From Clostridia bacterium (GTDB lineage: Bacteria > Bacillota_A > Clostridia > Lachnospirales > Lachnospiraceae), in contig JAAYYM010000082.1 of the NCBI GenBank assembly GCA_012515365.1, forward strand, positions 1 through 23,598: a stretch of 23,598 nucleotides of DNA, in the 5' to 3' direction. Shown here piece by piece: positions 9,023-15,435 of this stretch. The position numbers and the translations under genes were made by a program. A model generated the notes under the pieces. It did no database searches and was not told the origin of the DNA. It saw only the letters and a program-made list of their open reading frames with translations. Every line of letters starts with the position of its first letter. The first letter of the stretch is position 1.

Positions 9023-9068
9023 TCTCTGTCATCCTCTCTGTCACACCGATACAGTTGACGATAAGTCC

Positions 9069-9086
9069 TGATTCGTGTGCGAATCA
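9069..9086. promoter_or_regulatory. Operator-like palindrome at the exporter transcription start
   Basis: A perfect inverted repeat, TGATTCG-tgtg-CGAATCA, lies directly downstream of the -10 box, sharing its edge base, and so covers the predicted transcription start. Size and placement fit a MarR-, TetR- or PadR-type repressor site. A partial second copy (TGATTC) is seen on the minus strand in the promoter spacer. The regulator is not proven. Confidence 0.6.
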
Positions 9087-9114
9087 TTATAGTTTTATTC
9101 AGAATCAGTGTCAA
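9086..9114 (-). promoter_or_regulatory. Consensus promoter of the ABC exporter operon
   Basis: On the minus strand TTGACA (9109-9114), a 17-base spacer and TATAAT (9086-9091) give a perfect sigma-A consensus, about 65 bases ahead of the first exporter gene. A promoter this strong beside a palindrome at the start site suggests that control is by repression. Confidence 0.88.
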
Positions 9115-9124
9115 GTTAAATAAT

Positions 9125-9166
9125 GCTAAACTCGAGTTTATGAAAATTTATGAACTCAAGTTTAGC
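9125..9166. terminator. Long inverted repeat: terminator of the DUF512 gene and/or operator
   Basis: The 14-base arms GCTAAACTCGAGTT (9125-9138) and AACTCAAGTTTAGC (9153-9166) pair fully in minus-strand RNA with one G-U wobble, around a 14-base loop. The element begins 10 bases after the DUF512 stop and is followed on the minus strand by a weak T-rich stretch (ATTATTT), so it may terminate that gene. It also ends 11 bases upstream of the exporter -35 and contains the palindrome AAACTCGAGTTT, so a binding-site role is possible. Confidence 0.5.
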
Positions 9167-9176
9167 TGCTTGTTTT

Positions 9177-10586
9177 CTAATCATAATGTTTCACATATAC
9201 AAACCCATCTGAGCCATGTGCGTTTTGATAATGATCCGCTGTGAGTGCTTCGATCAGGTCAGAAGCCGCCGAACCGACTGCTACCACTTTCATTTCCAAA
9301 GCCTGCTCAATTTGTGAAACTGTCATGTCGTCAAGGAACACCTGCTCTCCCATGCGTAGCATATTACTTGGAATCAGTAACAGGTTTCCAAGATCCTCTC
9401 CTCTATTTTTTCGGTCACTTAACTGCTTTAACAAATCCTGTCCTGTGACCAATCCGGAGACTGTAATAGTCTCTCCAAAAAAATCATTGCGAATACAGAA
9501 AACATGAATTTTAAGATTTGGATATGCGTTCATCATTTCATCCGCCAGTTTTTGCATCGTACCTGCTGCCAGCTTTCCTGTGGCAATGGTTACAGTGCGC
9601 ACAAGATGCTCTCTTGTGTCCGGATAGTCACTGCTTTGCAGCATCTCCTGATATGCTTCTTCAAATTCTGAAAGAAGCATACGCATCATTCCGACTCCAT
9701 TTTCCAGCTGAATATATCCGTCATAGCGCTCCTCTTCCGGGAAATCACGCTGTGCTGTGATGTACCACTCATCGCTTGCATGGATAAAATGGAGTCCATA
9801 TGTTTCATAAAATCCGGTTTGCACTTTCTCGATTTCATCGATCACTGCGCAAGCCTCTTCCTTTGTAAATAGTTCCAGCGGATATAACCCCTCACGATAT
9901 TTCGTAATGCCGGCCGGGACCACTGATACGCTCCTCATAAATGGCAGATACTTAGATAGATCACGAATGCTTCTAGTCAGTTCCTCTCCATCATTAACAT
10001 GTTTACACAGGACTATCTGCCCATTCATCTCAACATGTCCTTCATATAAACGATCCAAAAACTTTAGTTTCTCACCTGCAAATCTGTTGTGAAGCATCTT
10101 GCAGCGCAGCTGTGGATTAGTAGTCTGTATCGAAATATTAATCGGAGCAAGATGCATATGAATGATTCTCTCCACATCCTTCTCTTTCATATTAGTCAAA
10201 GTAATATAATTACCCTGTAAAAATGACAGTCTGGAATCATCGTCCTTAAAATAAAGTGTTTCACGCATCCCTGGCGGCATTTGATCAATAAAACAAAACA
10301 TACACTGATTCGAGCATGATCGGTAATCGCTCATCAGTCCATTTTCAAATTCCATTCCAAGATCATCGTCATACTCCTTATCAATTTCCAGAATCCACTC
10401 TTCTTTGTTCTTCTTGAGAACCAGTAATTCCAAATATTCGTCCTTGATCAGATAACGATAATCAAATACATCCTCTATTTCTTTCCCATTAACAGTCAGT
10501 AACGTATCTCCCGCTTCCAGCTCCATCTCCTCTGCGATCGAATCCGGATAGACCTGACTGATGATATGTCCATTCTTCTTTTTCAC
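9177..10586 (-). CDS. DUF512 family radical SAM protein with N-terminal PDZ domain
   Basis: A 469-aa protein. Residues about 5-65 form a PDZ-like domain (VYPDSIAEEMELEAGDTLLTVNG). A radical SAM core follows, with cluster cysteines C91, C95 and C98 (CSNQCMFC) in the family block CFIDQMPPGMRETLYFKDDD, then the DUF512 domain to the C-terminus. The family is widespread in Clostridia and cyanobacteria; the reaction is unknown. The start is GTG at 10586, with AGAGGA 6-7 bases upstream. In many Clostridia this gene sits beside der (engA); here it is flanked by an exporter operon and a MarR remnant and has its own promoter at 10624-10652. Confidence 0.93.
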   Translation of the reverse strand: MKKKNGHIISQVYPDSIAEEMELEAGDTLLTVNGKEIEDVFDYRYLIKDEYLELLVLKKNKEEWILEIDKEYDDDLGMEFENGLMSDYRSCSNQCMFCFIDQMPPGMRETLYFKDDDSRLSFLQGNYITLTNMKEKDVERIIHMHLAPINISIQTTNPQLRCKMLHNRFAGEKLKFLDRLYEGHVEMNGQIVLCKHVNDGEELTRSIRDLSKYLPFMRSVSVVPAGITKYREGLYPLELFTKEEACAVIDEIEKVQTGFYETYGLHFIHASDEWYITAQRDFPEEERYDGYIQLENGVGMMRMLLSEFEEAYQEMLQSSDYPDTREHLVRTVTIATGKLAAGTMQKLADEMMNAYPNLKIHVFCIRNDFFGETITVSGLVTGQDLLKQLSDRKNRGEDLGNLLLIPSNMLRMGEQVFLDDMTVSQIEQALEMKVVAVGSAASDLIEALTADHYQNAHGSDGFVYVKHYD

Positions 10587-11045
10587 AATAATCCTCTTTC
10601 ATACAAACAAAACTTACCTGCTTATTATACTGTCTGTCATCCATTATCGCAATTACTTATCGTTCATATCTCAATTGTATTTGAAAAACTTTTGGCAGAG
10701 TCAGACATTGAAGAATTCAATGGAGCGCAGGGACGTATTTTATATGTTCTCTGGCAAAATGATAACCTGTCAATTATGGATTTATCAAAAAAAACTGGAC
10801 TTGCCAAGACAACACTGACCAGCATGCTTGATAGAATGGAGGCTGCCGGACACATTGTCCGTACACCGGATCCAAAAGACAGACGCCAGATCCGCATCAC
10901 ATTAACAGATCAGGCAAAGCTTCTGGAAGACCGCTATGTTGAGGTTTCTAATAAGATGAACAAGATCTTCTATCAAGGTTTCACCGATGAAGAAATTCTC
11001 ACTTTCGAAGCCACCCTAACCCGCATACTTCATAATCTAACCTAG
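10566..11045 (+). CDS. MarR-family regulator, 5' end apparently missing or frameshifted (possible pseudogene)
   Basis: From about 10680 the frame encodes a good MarR winged-helix domain: EEFNGAQGRILYVLW, then the recognition-helix region LSKKTGLAKTTLTSMLDRMEA, then the wing DPKDRRQIRITLT, and it ends normally at 11045. The front is wrong. The only in-frame ATG is at 10566, inside the opposite gene's start region, without a ribosome site, and the residues from there to about 10675 do not look like a MarR N-terminus. A neighbouring frame at 10660-10690 reads SFISQLYLKNF, which looks like the missing first helix and suggests a small deletion. The promoter of the divergent gene also lies within this stretch. 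It is followed 64 bases later by the PNPOx-like gene. The HTH identity is secure; whether it is functional is doubtful. Confidence 0.65.
   Translation: MSILLFHNNPLSYKQNLPAYYTVCHPLSQLLIVHISIVFEKLLAESDIEEFNGAQGRILYVLWQNDNLSIMDLSKKTGLAKTTLTSMLDRMEAAGHIVRTPDPKDRRQIRITLTDQAKLLEDRYVEVSNKMNKIFYQGFTDEEILTFEATLTRILHNLT
10624..10652 (-). promoter_or_regulatory. Promoter of the DUF512 gene
   Basis: On the minus strand TTGCGA (10647-10652), 17 bases, then TATAAT (10624-10629), about 38 bases ahead of the GTG start. It occupies the region where the 5' end of the MarR gene would be expected. Confidence 0.7.
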
Positions 11046-11109
11046 AAAATTTAAAAACTCAATAATTTCACAATTCCCAAACACTAACTTCAAATCGGAG
11101 GTACGAAAT

Positions 11110-11532
11110 ATGATGAGAGATATTGAAAAAACAATTGGAACTTTGATTCAAAAAAGAAGCACTGCTTATGTCAGCTCCATCGATGAAGATGGCTGTCCTA
11201 ATACAAAAGCAATGAATCAGGCTCGAAAGATCGTAGGAATCAAGGAATTTTACTTTTCTACCAATACATCTTCCATGCGTGTGGCACAATACAGAAAAAA
11301 ACCAAATGCCTGCATTTACTATGCAGACACTCGGTTTTTCCGTGGCGTGATGTTAAAGGGTACCATGGAAGTACTAGAAGACGCTGCTACCAAAGAATCA
11401 TGCTGGCAAAAGGGTGACACCATGTATTATAAAGAAGGTGTAACCGATCCTGACTACTGTATCCTTAAATTCACTGCCACAAGCGGCAGATACTATTCAA
11501 AATTCAGTTCTGAATCCTTTCAGATCACATAA
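11110..11532 (+). CDS. PNPOx-like (pyridoxamine 5'-phosphate oxidase family) flavoprotein
   Basis: A 140-aa single-domain protein of the split-barrel FMN-binding fold. The pattern fits this family: RSTAYVSSIDEDGCPNTKAM at the front, EFYFSTNTSSMRVAQYRKKP in the middle, FFRGVMLKGTMEVLED next, and a closing PDYCILKFTATSGRYY. GGAGG at 11097-11101 serves the ATG at 11110; a second ATG follows immediately. True PLP biosynthesis is unlikely at this length. Members are generally small flavin- or F420-type redox or stress proteins of unknown substrate. It lies 64 bases after the MarR-like gene on the same strand. That pairing is common in related genomes and suggests MarR control. Confidence 0.85.
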   Translation: MMRDIEKTIGTLIQKRSTAYVSSIDEDGCPNTKAMNQARKIVGIKEFYFSTNTSSMRVAQYRKKPNACIYYADTRFFRGVMLKGTMEVLEDAATKESCWQKGDTMYYKEGVTDPDYCILKFTATSGRYYSKFSSESFQIT

Positions 11533-11550
11533 GTAACATCATGAGCTCGA

Positions 11551-12510
11551 TCAGTCGTTCCAGAAATCTTCTGTCTGACTCATGATGTCTTCTGCCGGAA
11601 GAATAGTCGCTTCTTCAATACTCATTCCTGTTTTCTTTAAGAAATATTTGATCAGATAATAGCCACATGCATAACCCGCGCAATAAGGCAGTCCAACCGG
11701 ATTATAGTTACTTAGCATGGCAAATTCATCTCCATACAGATACGCACTCAGTTCCGCCATTCCCTGTGCTCCAAGCCCTTCCTTAATAATCGGCTTGATA
11801 TAGTCATTCAGTGTTTCCATGTCCGTTTTAGCTACCCATGGTCCCAGCATCTCTTCCGTGTACAATGAGGTCGCGAAGTTCTCCGCAAGCCCTTCACTGA
11901 CCATCATTTCTGCAAGTGTAATGTCATTTCTCCATTCAATAAACTGAAATCTCACATTATGGTTTACTTCATGTGCCAGTGCTGCTGGCATTCTCCTGAT
12001 GGTCTCCGGTTTCGGAATTATGGTTCCGAAAATGAATCCCGGTATCCCACCATCTCCACAATACCCATCACTATTTTTGATATAAGGGCTCTCCGGATTT
12101 GCCAGTAAAATCGTATAAAGATATTCCTTAACAGGTAAATCAATTCCTGCTTGAGTAAACCTCATTAACGATTTTTTCACTGATTCCTCACTAGTCTTCC
12201 ATAACAGGTCTGATTTCATTGCCTCAATAGATGGTCTGATTGACTCGTCCATCATAGATGGAGTCAGATAACCTAGCATATCTGATGCCATAATAATGTC
12301 ATATCCACCTGGTGCTGCGGCTTTCAATGGAATCTGAAAACATTCCCATTTCCTATCAAACTGCTTCATCAGATCATAACGGTAAATGTCATCTCTTTTT
12401 TCTTGTGGCGATGCCAAAATCTTTTCATAAATTCCTGTTGGATCAACAGCTTTAATTGAAATAACATTTGAAAGCATCTGCTTTTCATGTTCCTTGTTTT
12501 TCTTACTCAT
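11551..12510 (-). CDS. DUF2268 family putative Zn-dependent protease
   Basis: A 319-aa soluble protein with no signal peptide. The metalloprotease motif HEVNH lies at residues 180-184 in the context PAALAHEVNHNVRF. Downstream, SEGLAE (205-210) provides the likely glutamate ligand, the arrangement of DUF2268 predicted peptidases. The C-terminal third (NPVGLPYCAGYACGYYLIKY) also fits that family. The ATG at 12510 has AAAGGAG upstream; an in-frame ATG at 12528 lacks one. The promoter has a 19-base spacer of MerR type (12537-12567), so induction by a MerR-family activator is inferred. Substrate and role are unknown. It converges on the PNPOx-like gene with 18 bases between stop codons. Confidence 0.85.
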   Translation of the reverse strand: MSKKNKEHEKQMLSNVISIKAVDPTGIYEKILASPQEKRDDIYRYDLMKQFDRKWECFQIPLKAAAPGGYDIIMASDMLGYLTPSMMDESIRPSIEAMKSDLLWKTSEESVKKSLMRFTQAGIDLPVKEYLYTILLANPESPYIKNSDGYCGDGGIPGFIFGTIIPKPETIRRMPAALAHEVNHNVRFQFIEWRNDITLAEMMVSEGLAENFATSLYTEEMLGPWVAKTDMETLNDYIKPIIKEGLGAQGMAELSAYLYGDEFAMLSNYNPVGLPYCAGYACGYYLIKYFLKKTGMSIEEATILPAEDIMSQTEDFWND

Positions 12511-12536
12511 AATAAAATCTCCTTTCACTCAAACAT

Positions 12537-12567
12537 AGTGTAAACTATGACGTAACGTAAAGGTCAA
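12537..12567 (-). promoter_or_regulatory. MerR-type promoter (19-bp spacer) of the DUF2268 gene
   Basis: On the minus strand TTGACC (12562-12567) and TACACT (12537-12542) are separated by 19 bases instead of 17. The spacer holds the palindrome ACGTTACGT, and CATAGT-ttac-ACTATG (12534-12549) spans the -10 box. Over-long spacers carrying a dyad are the hallmark of MerR-activated promoters. No MerR gene lies within the window. Confidence 0.7.
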
Positions 12568-12594
12568 GCTCTTTTTCTGTTAAATTCTGTCCTA

Positions 12595-12623
12595 TTGTCG
12601 TTATCTGGTTTTTATACTATAAT
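12595..12623 (+). promoter_or_regulatory. Promoter of the putP-like gene
   Basis: TTGTCG (12595-12600), 17 bases, then a perfect TATAAT (12618-12623), about 42 bases ahead of the start codon. Its -35 box is 27 bases from the -35 of the divergent MerR-type promoter. Confidence 0.75.
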
Positions 12624-12664
12624 AAAACATGTGTGTTCAAACAAACTTATGAGGAGGAATTATC

Positions 12665-14203
12665 ATGACAAACAGCGCTATTGTATGGGTACTGATAGCT
12701 TTTGCGATCTATCTTCTGCTAATGATCGTAATCGGTGCTGCATGTATGAAGCAAAACAGTAGTACAGAAGACTATTTTTTAGGTGGAAGAAATCTGAATG
12801 GATTTGTTGCCGCCCTCTCTGCTCAGGCATCTGATATGAGTGGCTGGCTCTTAATGGGACTTCCGGGAGCAATCTATGCACTTGGTACGGGTCAGTCCTG
12901 GATCGCCATCGGACTCTTTATCGGAACTGTCTGCAACTGGATTTTTATTTCTGGACGTTTACGTAAATACACGATCCGTGCAAAAAACTCGTTAACGCTT
13001 CCTATGTATTTTCAAAACAGATTTCATGACGAAAAAAGAATTTTATTATTTGTCTCATCTATTGCAATTATCATTTTCTTTTTAGTTTATACAGCATCTG
13101 CTCTGGCAGCCGGCGGAAAGCTTTTCAATTCTATCTTCAATATCGATTATAAAATTGCGCTCACCATCGGAGCCATTGTTATCCTTACCTATACTTTTAT
13201 GGGTGGCTTCCTTGCTGTATGTACCACTGATTTTATTCAAGGAACCTTAATGTTAATCGGTCTTCTGATCATTCCAATCATTGCATATTTTTCAATCGGG
13301 GCTGATCAGATTGCTCCTATTATTAACTCAACAGGAGTTGATTCTGCTTTCTTTACCAACTTGTTTTATAATGGTGGAGAGCCGATCAAAGCTGTTGATA
13401 TTATTTCAAATCTGGCATGGGGACTTGGCTACTGCGGTATGCCTCACATCCTGATCCGTTTCATGGCAATCAAAAATGAAACTGAGCTTAAGAAATCAAA
13501 AATCGTAGCGATTGTCTGGGTTGCACTTTCTCTTATATTTGCATGCTTCATCGGTGTGATTGGTCGTGCATATCTGTCACCGGTCATCCTTGGCAGTGAA
13601 GGGGCAGCATCCATCGAAAGTGTTTTCATCGAAATGATCACAAAAATGTTTACACAACAGTTTGCACTTCCTTTCATCGGTGGACTTTTCCTTTGTGGAA
13701 TCCTTGCTGCTATCATGTCTACAGCTGATTCTCAGCTTCTGGTAACTGCATCAAGTATGGCAGAGGATATATTTAAGGGCGTTATCAAAAGAGATGCTAA
13801 AGACAATACGGTCCTCGTGGTAAGCCGCGTTACTGTTATCATCGTTGCAGTCATTGCATATCTGATCGCTCTGAATCCAAACAGCTCGATCATGGGACTA
13901 GTGTCAAATGCGTGGGCAGGTCTTGGTTCTGCATTCGGTCCGATCGTACTGATGTCTTTATTCTGGAGACGTACAAACTTTCAGGGTGCAGTCGCAGGTA
14001 TCGCTTCCGGTGCACTCGCAGTCATCGTATGGGACTACATTCCATTGGTTTCCGGTCAGACACTCGGTGCCGCTACCGGTATCTACTCACTTTTAATCGG
14101 ATTTGCACTGAGCTTAATCTGCATCATCGTAGTCAGCCTGCTGACTCCGGCTCCATCAGAAGAAATACTTAAGGAATTCGATGAAGTGAAAGAAATGAAA
14201 TAA
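12665..14203 (+). CDS. putP: Sodium/proline symporter (PutP-like, SSS family)
   Basis: A 512-aa integral membrane protein with about 13 hydrophobic helices, the normal length for PutP. The Na+-binding helix II carries ASDMSGWLLMGLPGA (residues 55-69), the near-invariant PutP block with Asp57 and Ser59. GGLFLCGILAAIMSTADSQLL later in the chain is the second Na+-site helix of the solute:sodium symporter family. It imports L-proline with Na+, for nutrition or osmotic protection. The ribosome site is GGAGG, 8 bases before the ATG. No putA or proline reductase gene is adjacent, so the final use of proline cannot be read here. Proline is the best-supported substrate; another amino acid is possible. 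Confidence 0.93.
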   Translation: MTNSAIVWVLIAFAIYLLLMIVIGAACMKQNSSTEDYFLGGRNLNGFVAALSAQASDMSGWLLMGLPGAIYALGTGQSWIAIGLFIGTVCNWIFISGRLRKYTIRAKNSLTLPMYFQNRFHDEKRILLFVSSIAIIIFFLVYTASALAAGGKLFNSIFNIDYKIALTIGAIVILTYTFMGGFLAVCTTDFIQGTLMLIGLLIIPIIAYFSIGADQIAPIINSTGVDSAFFTNLFYNGGEPIKAVDIISNLAWGLGYCGMPHILIRFMAIKNETELKKSKIVAIVWVALSLIFACFIGVIGRAYLSPVILGSEGAASIESVFIEMITKMFTQQFALPFIGGLFLCGILAAIMSTADSQLLVTASSMAEDIFKGVIKRDAKDNTVLVVSRVTVIIVAVIAYLIALNPNSSIMGLVSNAWAGLGSAFGPIVLMSLFWRRTNFQGAVAGIASGALAVIVWDYIPLVSGQTLGAATGIYSLLIGFALSLICIIVVSLLTPAPSEEILKEFDEVKEMK

Positions 14204-14277
14204 TGTTGAAATGAAAAAAGAAGTAATTGTCACAGTAAATAAAATGAATGATTAAAGAATGAAATAATTGATTAACG

Positions 14278-14308
14278 AAAGGAACTTGATTAAGATTCAA
14301 GTTCCTTT
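14278..14308. terminator. Convergent hairpin between putP-like and GNAT genes
   Basis: AAAGGAACTTG (14278-14288) pairs perfectly with CAAGTTCCTTT (14298-14308) around a 9-base loop. It covers the stop codon and last codons of the GNAT gene. T-tracts on either side are weak, so it is probably an inefficient bidirectional terminator. Confidence 0.55.
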
Positions 14309-15234
14309 CTATATTGAAAGAATTCACGCAAAGACAGAAAGCCATGCTTTGTATAAAACCGTGCACCCGGCTCGTCCGTAGTCATAAAATAAATCAGATA
14401 AATCCCCTGTGATGCCATATCAAACATCATATTTGCAATCAGAATACTTCCTATACTCTGATCTCTGTATTTTTCTTCTACACCAAATGGTCCAAAACGT
14501 GTCCTGTTATCATCAATGCCACGCTGCGCATATCCCACCACCTGATCTTCCGGAGAGATACACAACCAGATATATGCCTCAGCTTTCTCCTCTTCAATCA
14601 GCTTTTTTGCAAAATAGAACCAATCAGCCGAGAAATTATTCTCCATAAATTTCATGAACTTATTTTCGTAAATACTCTTATATTTGATAAACTGATAATG
14701 ATTACCTTCTGCCTTATATTGCTTTTCTTCGATATGCTTTGGAATCTCGTAACCAAACAAATTACGGTACATGGACAAGCCTCTCTCTCGTCTCATATAA
14801 TCATGTTTTTCCAGCAGAAATTCTGCACATGGATAATTTACGATATCAACTCCGGGCATAAAATAATTAGGCGTATAATTCCCTAAAACGATTTTTTTTG
14901 CTCCGTAATCACTTAAGCGTATTTCCATTTCAGTTAATAATGTATCAGCAATCCCCATTCCACGATATGCAGGTAATACGCCCAAGGCTGTAATCCATGC
15001 AACATCCGGCTCTAAGCCTCGTTGCAGATAGGGAACTTTGCGTTTGACAGCCAAGATAAAACCGACGATTTTCTGATTTGCTTCCGCGACCAGCATCAGT
15101 TTCTTGTCCATATTTTCATCATCCAGAACTTTTCGTTTAAAGTTTTTCTCACATATTAAATCCTTCGTCAGAGTCTGATTCCAAACCCAGACTAATTCTT
15201 TTGTATTTCGTTCTCTGAATTCTCTGATCTGCAT
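14290..15234 (-). CDS. GNAT family N-acetyltransferase with two GNAT domains
   Basis: A 314-aa cytoplasmic protein containing two acetyl-CoA-dependent acyltransferase folds. The first (about 1-150) has the acetyl-CoA loop in LGVLPAYRGMGIADTLL (84-100). The second (about 175-310) has FGVEEKYRDQSIGSIL (250-265) and ARFYTKHGFL (291-300); its pyrophosphate loop, RDQSIG, departs from the usual R/QxxGxG, so it may bind the cofactor poorly. Tandem GNATs of this type include antibiotic- and peptide-modifying enzymes, but the substrate cannot be told from sequence. A GGGGGA ribosome site lies just before the ATG at 15234. The transcript appears to begin with a stable hairpin (15281-15318). Confidence 0.85.
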   Translation of the reverse strand: MQIREFRERNTKELVWVWNQTLTKDLICEKNFKRKVLDDENMDKKLMLVAEANQKIVGFILAVKRKVPYLQRGLEPDVAWITALGVLPAYRGMGIADTLLTEMEIRLSDYGAKKIVLGNYTPNYFMPGVDIVNYPCAEFLLEKHDYMRRERGLSMYRNLFGYEIPKHIEEKQYKAEGNHYQFIKYKSIYENKFMKFMENNFSADWFYFAKKLIEEEKAEAYIWLCISPEDQVVGYAQRGIDDNRTRFGPFGVEEKYRDQSIGSILIANMMFDMASQGIYLIYFMTTDEPGARFYTKHGFLSLREFFQYRKELES

Positions 15235-15280
15235 ACGTTATCCCCCGTTCGCACACCACACAAAAAGATAGGTAAAATGG

Positions 15281-15318
15281 ATCATGGGTATCTCACTTCG
15301 TGAGAACTCTCCCATGAT
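15281..15318 (-). promoter_or_regulatory. 5'-terminal stem-loop of the GNAT transcript
   Basis: ATCATGGG (15281-15288) pairs with CCCATGAT (15311-15318), enclosing TCTCAC-ttc-GTGAGA (15291-15305). From the promoter at 15322-15330, transcription would start at about 15315, so the mRNA would begin within this hairpin. That arrangement can protect 5' ends from decay. On the plus strand it lies upstream of the cyclase promoter and has no evident role there. Confidence 0.5.
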
Positions 15319-15321
15319 TAA

Positions 15322-15330
15322 ATTATATCA
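15322..15330 (-). promoter_or_regulatory. Extended -10 promoter of the GNAT gene
   Basis: On the minus strand TGA-TATAAT (15330 down to 15322) is an extended -10 element with a perfect hexamer. The -35 is weak (TTACTG, 18 bases upstream), which extended -10 promoters tolerate. Confidence 0.6.
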
Positions 15331-15365
15331 TGAATTGCATAATAGCAGTAAATATTTTCATTTCA

Positions 15366-15395
15366 TTGCCGAATAATATTCCCTTATGATATACT
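15366..15395 (+). promoter_or_regulatory. Promoter of the diguanylate cyclase gene
   Basis: TTGCCG (15366-15371), 18 bases, then TATACT (15390-15395) preceded by TGA, another extended -10 form. It lies 41 bases ahead of the cyclase ATG and is divergent from the GNAT promoter. Confidence 0.65.
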
Positions 15396-15435
15396 ATTTT
15401 ATAAGCAAACACTTTTCTAATAAAGGAGTGATCAC

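Noticed and set aside
12534..12549. CATAGTTTACACTATG as the main operator of an ordinary repressor
   Set aside because: It is possible, but the 19-base spacer with its own ACGTTACGT dyad explains the promoter better as MerR-activated; kept only as a secondary element.
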